A stretch of 7,100 nucleotides of DNA from Deltaproteobacteria bacterium (GTDB lineage Bacteria; Desulfobacterota; B13-G15). Below, piece by piece: positions 5,879 through 7,100 of the stretch. Every line of letters starts with the position of its first letter. Position 1 is the stretch's first letter. The notes below the pieces were generated by a model, which did no database searches, was not told the origin of the DNA, and was given only the letters and a program-made list of their open reading frames with translations. The position numbers and the translations under genes are program-made. The stretch spans positions 1 to 7,100 of the forward strand of contig QMLA01000054.1 in assembly GCA_003646585.1 (NCBI GenBank), given 5' to 3'.

Positions 5879-5907
5879 TTGACATCCAGTGACCATTTTG
5901 CCAAAAT
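5879..5907 (+). promoter_or_regulatory. Possible transposase promoter
   Basis: TTGACA at 5879-5884 is followed, after exactly 17 bp, by CAAAAT at 5902-5907 (4 of 6 to the -10 consensus). Transcription would then begin around 5914-5917, at or next to the transposase ATG, implying a nearly leaderless message. This fits the absence of any Shine-Dalgarno sequence upstream of the ATG. Confidence 0.4.
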
Positions 5908-5909
5908 GG
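5893..5909. repeat. 17-bp palindrome just before the transposase start
   Basis: CCATTTTG, one central C, then CAAAATGG: perfect 8-bp arms around a single base. It covers the proposed -10 hexamer and ends 7 nt before the ATG. It could bind a repressor such as the transposase itself or form cruciform DNA. A hairpin in RNA would have too small a loop. Function is not established. Confidence 0.6.
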
Positions 5910-5916
5910 CTATGCC

Positions 5917-7100
5917 ATGTATGTGCGGGTGAAGCGATTTCGCAACAAGGATGGATCGGTCAGGGAGTATCTGTATATTGTCAAGGGGGTGAGGGTGGAT
6001 GGGAGGCCCCGTCAGAAGGTGGTGGCCTATTTGGGGCGGCTGGATGAGCTGCAGCGGGAGGGGGCCATTGATTCTCTGGTGGAGGGTTTGGCCCGTTACG
6101 CCAGGCGGGCTCAGGTGATGGATGTAGCCCGGGATCTCTTCGTGCATGCGGCCAGGGAGTACGGGCCGGTTTTGGTGTTCAAGCGGCTGTGGGAGGAGTT
6201 GGGTTTGGGGGAGTTGCTCTCCGGGTATGTGGCCGAGCGGGGGTTCGAGTTCGATGTGGTGGCGGCCATCTTCGCCATGGTGCTCAACCGACTGCTTTCC
6301 CCCTGTTCCAAGCTAGGGGTGTCCCGTTGGGTCCAGGAGGTGGAGGAGCCCTCTTTTGCGAGTCTTTCCCTGCATCACTTCTACCGGGCCCTGGATGTGC
6401 TGTGGGAGTACAAGGAGCCCCTGGAGGAGGGCCTTTTTTGGAGGAGGAGGGAACTTTTCTCCCAGGAAGTTGACCTTGTGTTCTTTGACACCACCACGGT
6501 GTCCTTTCAGGGGGAGGGGCCGGAGGGGCTGGCAGAATACGGCTACTCCCGTGACAGAAGACCTGACCTGAAGCAGATCGTGGTGGCTGTGGCGATGACC
6601 AGGGGTGGGATGCCCATTGCCCATGAGGTGTTCCCCGGGGCCACCTCTGATGTCAAGGGCTTCGCCCAGGTGATCTCATCGCTTAAGGCGAGGTTCCCTA
6701 TTGGGAGGGTGATTGTGGTCTCGGATCGGGGGACGGTGTCCGGGGAGAACCTGAGGCTTCTTTCCTCCCTTGGGCTTTCGTACATTGTGGGGGTGAGGAT
6801 GAGGCGGGTGCGGGAGGTGGAAAGGGAGATCCTTTCCCGCCCGGGCCGTTATCGGAAGGTGACAGAGGACATGAAGGTGAAGGAGGTGTGTTATCAGGGG
6901 AAGCGGTACATCGTGTGTCTCAACGAGGAGGAGGCAGAAAGGGACAGGAAGGCCCGGGAGGAGATGGTTGAGAGGATGCGGGAGAAACTTTCCCGTGGGG
7001 GACTTAAGGCCCTTGTGGGAAACCGCGGCTTGAGGAAGTATCTGCGGATAAGCGGGGAGAAGGTGGAGATAGACGAGGAGGTGCTCAAGCGTGAAGCTCG
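5917..7100 (+). CDS. IS1634-family (IS4-like DDE) transposase, 3' end beyond window
   Basis: DDE transposase that cuts and joins the ends of its insertion sequence. The frame is open for 394 codons from the ATG at 5917 to the window end, with an in-frame TGA at 5890. The opening MYVRVKRFRNKDGSVREYL and VAYLGRLDEL (36-45) are typical of IS1634 transposases. The first catalytic aspartate is D191 (FFDTTTV). GYSRDRRPDLKQ (209-220) and MPIAHEVFPGATSD (232-245) follow, and the second aspartate is D270 (VVSDRG). The third acid, a Glu in the C-terminal part, lies outside the window, so intactness cannot be judged; no stop or frameshift is seen in what is visible. No ribosome site precedes the ATG. 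The coding strand is strongly purine-rich, unlike the flanking operon, and the gene is divergent from it. Full-length relatives are around 500-600 residues. Confidence 0.93.
   Translation, partial: MYVRVKRFRNKDGSVREYLYIVKGVRVDGRPRQKVVAYLGRLDELQREGAIDSLVEGLARYARRAQVMDVARDLFVHAAREYGPVLVFKRLWEELGLGELLSGYVAERGFEFDVVAAIFAMVLNRLLSPCSKLGVSRWVQEVEEPSFASLSLHHFYRALDVLWEYKEPLEEGLFWRRRELFSQEVDLVFFDTTTVSFQGEGPEGLAEYGYSRDRRPDLKQIVVAVAMTRGGMPIAHEVFPGATSDVKGFAQVISSLKARFPIGRVIVVSDRGTVSGENLRLLSSLGLSYIVGVRMRRVREVEREILSRPGRYRKVTEDMKVKEVCYQGKRYIVCLNEEEAERDRKAREEMVERMREKLSRGGLKALVGNRGLRKYLRISGEKVEIDEEVLKREA

Larger units (their letters stand above)
5851..7100 (+). mobile_element. IS1634-like insertion sequence, left part; right end outside window
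   Basis: The transposase beginning at 5917 identifies the element. Its left terminus must lie between the operon promoter region and 5917. I place it provisionally at the TGTAGTGCC block beginning at 5851, just after an A-rich run (CAAAAAT), but no second terminal repeat or target duplication is available to confirm this. The 142 bp between the operon ribosome site and that point contain only the operon promoter and inverted repeat. Confidence 0.6.

Noticed and set aside
5836..6147. A 103-codon - strand frame across the insertion sequence left end
   Set aside because: It overlaps the conserved transposase N-terminus in antisense and its His/Pro-rich translation is typical of a shadow.
6434..6439. 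Run of six T in the transposase as a programmed frameshift site
   Set aside because: The reading frame continues intact through it with conserved motifs on both sides, and this family uses a single frame.

Overview
The window looks like bacterial DNA from an anaerobe that degrades aromatic or alicyclic acids. It is fairly GC-rich, uses AGG heavily for arginine, has strong AAGGAGG ribosome binding sites and carries tightly packed genes. A sulfate-reducing or syntrophic Desulfobacterota-like lineage, possibly thermophilic, would fit, but this taxonomic guess rests only on gene content and style.

Left edge (1-949, + strand): the 3' part of a classical (Zn-dependent) histone-deacetylase-family protein, its N-terminus cut off by the window. 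Its metal ligands and paired histidines are intact, but the transition-state tyrosine is replaced by histidine, as in vertebrate class IIa HDACs.

Centre (946-5686, - strand): a six-gene unit read right to left. In transcription order it encodes an acyl-CoA dehydrogenase, a free-standing 69-residue biotin carrier, a short-chain dehydrogenase, a zinc alcohol dehydrogenase closely matching 6-hydroxycyclohex-1-ene-1-carbonyl-CoA dehydrogenase (Had), a crotonase-family enzyme related to 6-oxocyclohex-1-ene-1-carbonyl-CoA hydrolase (Oah/BamA) with an added C-terminal zinc ribbon, and a small unrecognised protein. Gaps are only 6-23 nt and several starts look translationally coupled. The set matches the lower benzoyl-CoA pathway: alicyclic alcohol oxidation (Had), hydrolytic ring opening (Oah-like), beta-oxidation of a pimeloyl-type chain (SDR) and acyl-CoA dehydrogenation, with a biotin carrier that could serve a glutaconyl-CoA decarboxylase or another carboxylase. 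No ring reductase or dienoyl-CoA hydratase is present here. The acyl-CoA dehydrogenase lacks the arginine expected for glutaryl-CoA, so the exact substrate chain is uncertain. The last gene converges on the deacetylase gene with a 4-nt overlap.

Operon control region (5687-5850): a good promoter for the operon (TTGACA, 18 bp, TATTAA) with a perfect 9-bp inverted repeat whose near arm covers the -35 box, a plausible operator.

Right edge (about 5851-7100, + strand): the left part of an IS1634-like insertion sequence. Its transposase frame runs from 5917 off the window end and contains the first two catalytic aspartates. It is divergent from the operon and sits just upstream of the operon promoter. 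No tRNA, rRNA, CRISPR array, riboswitch or convincing terminator was seen.
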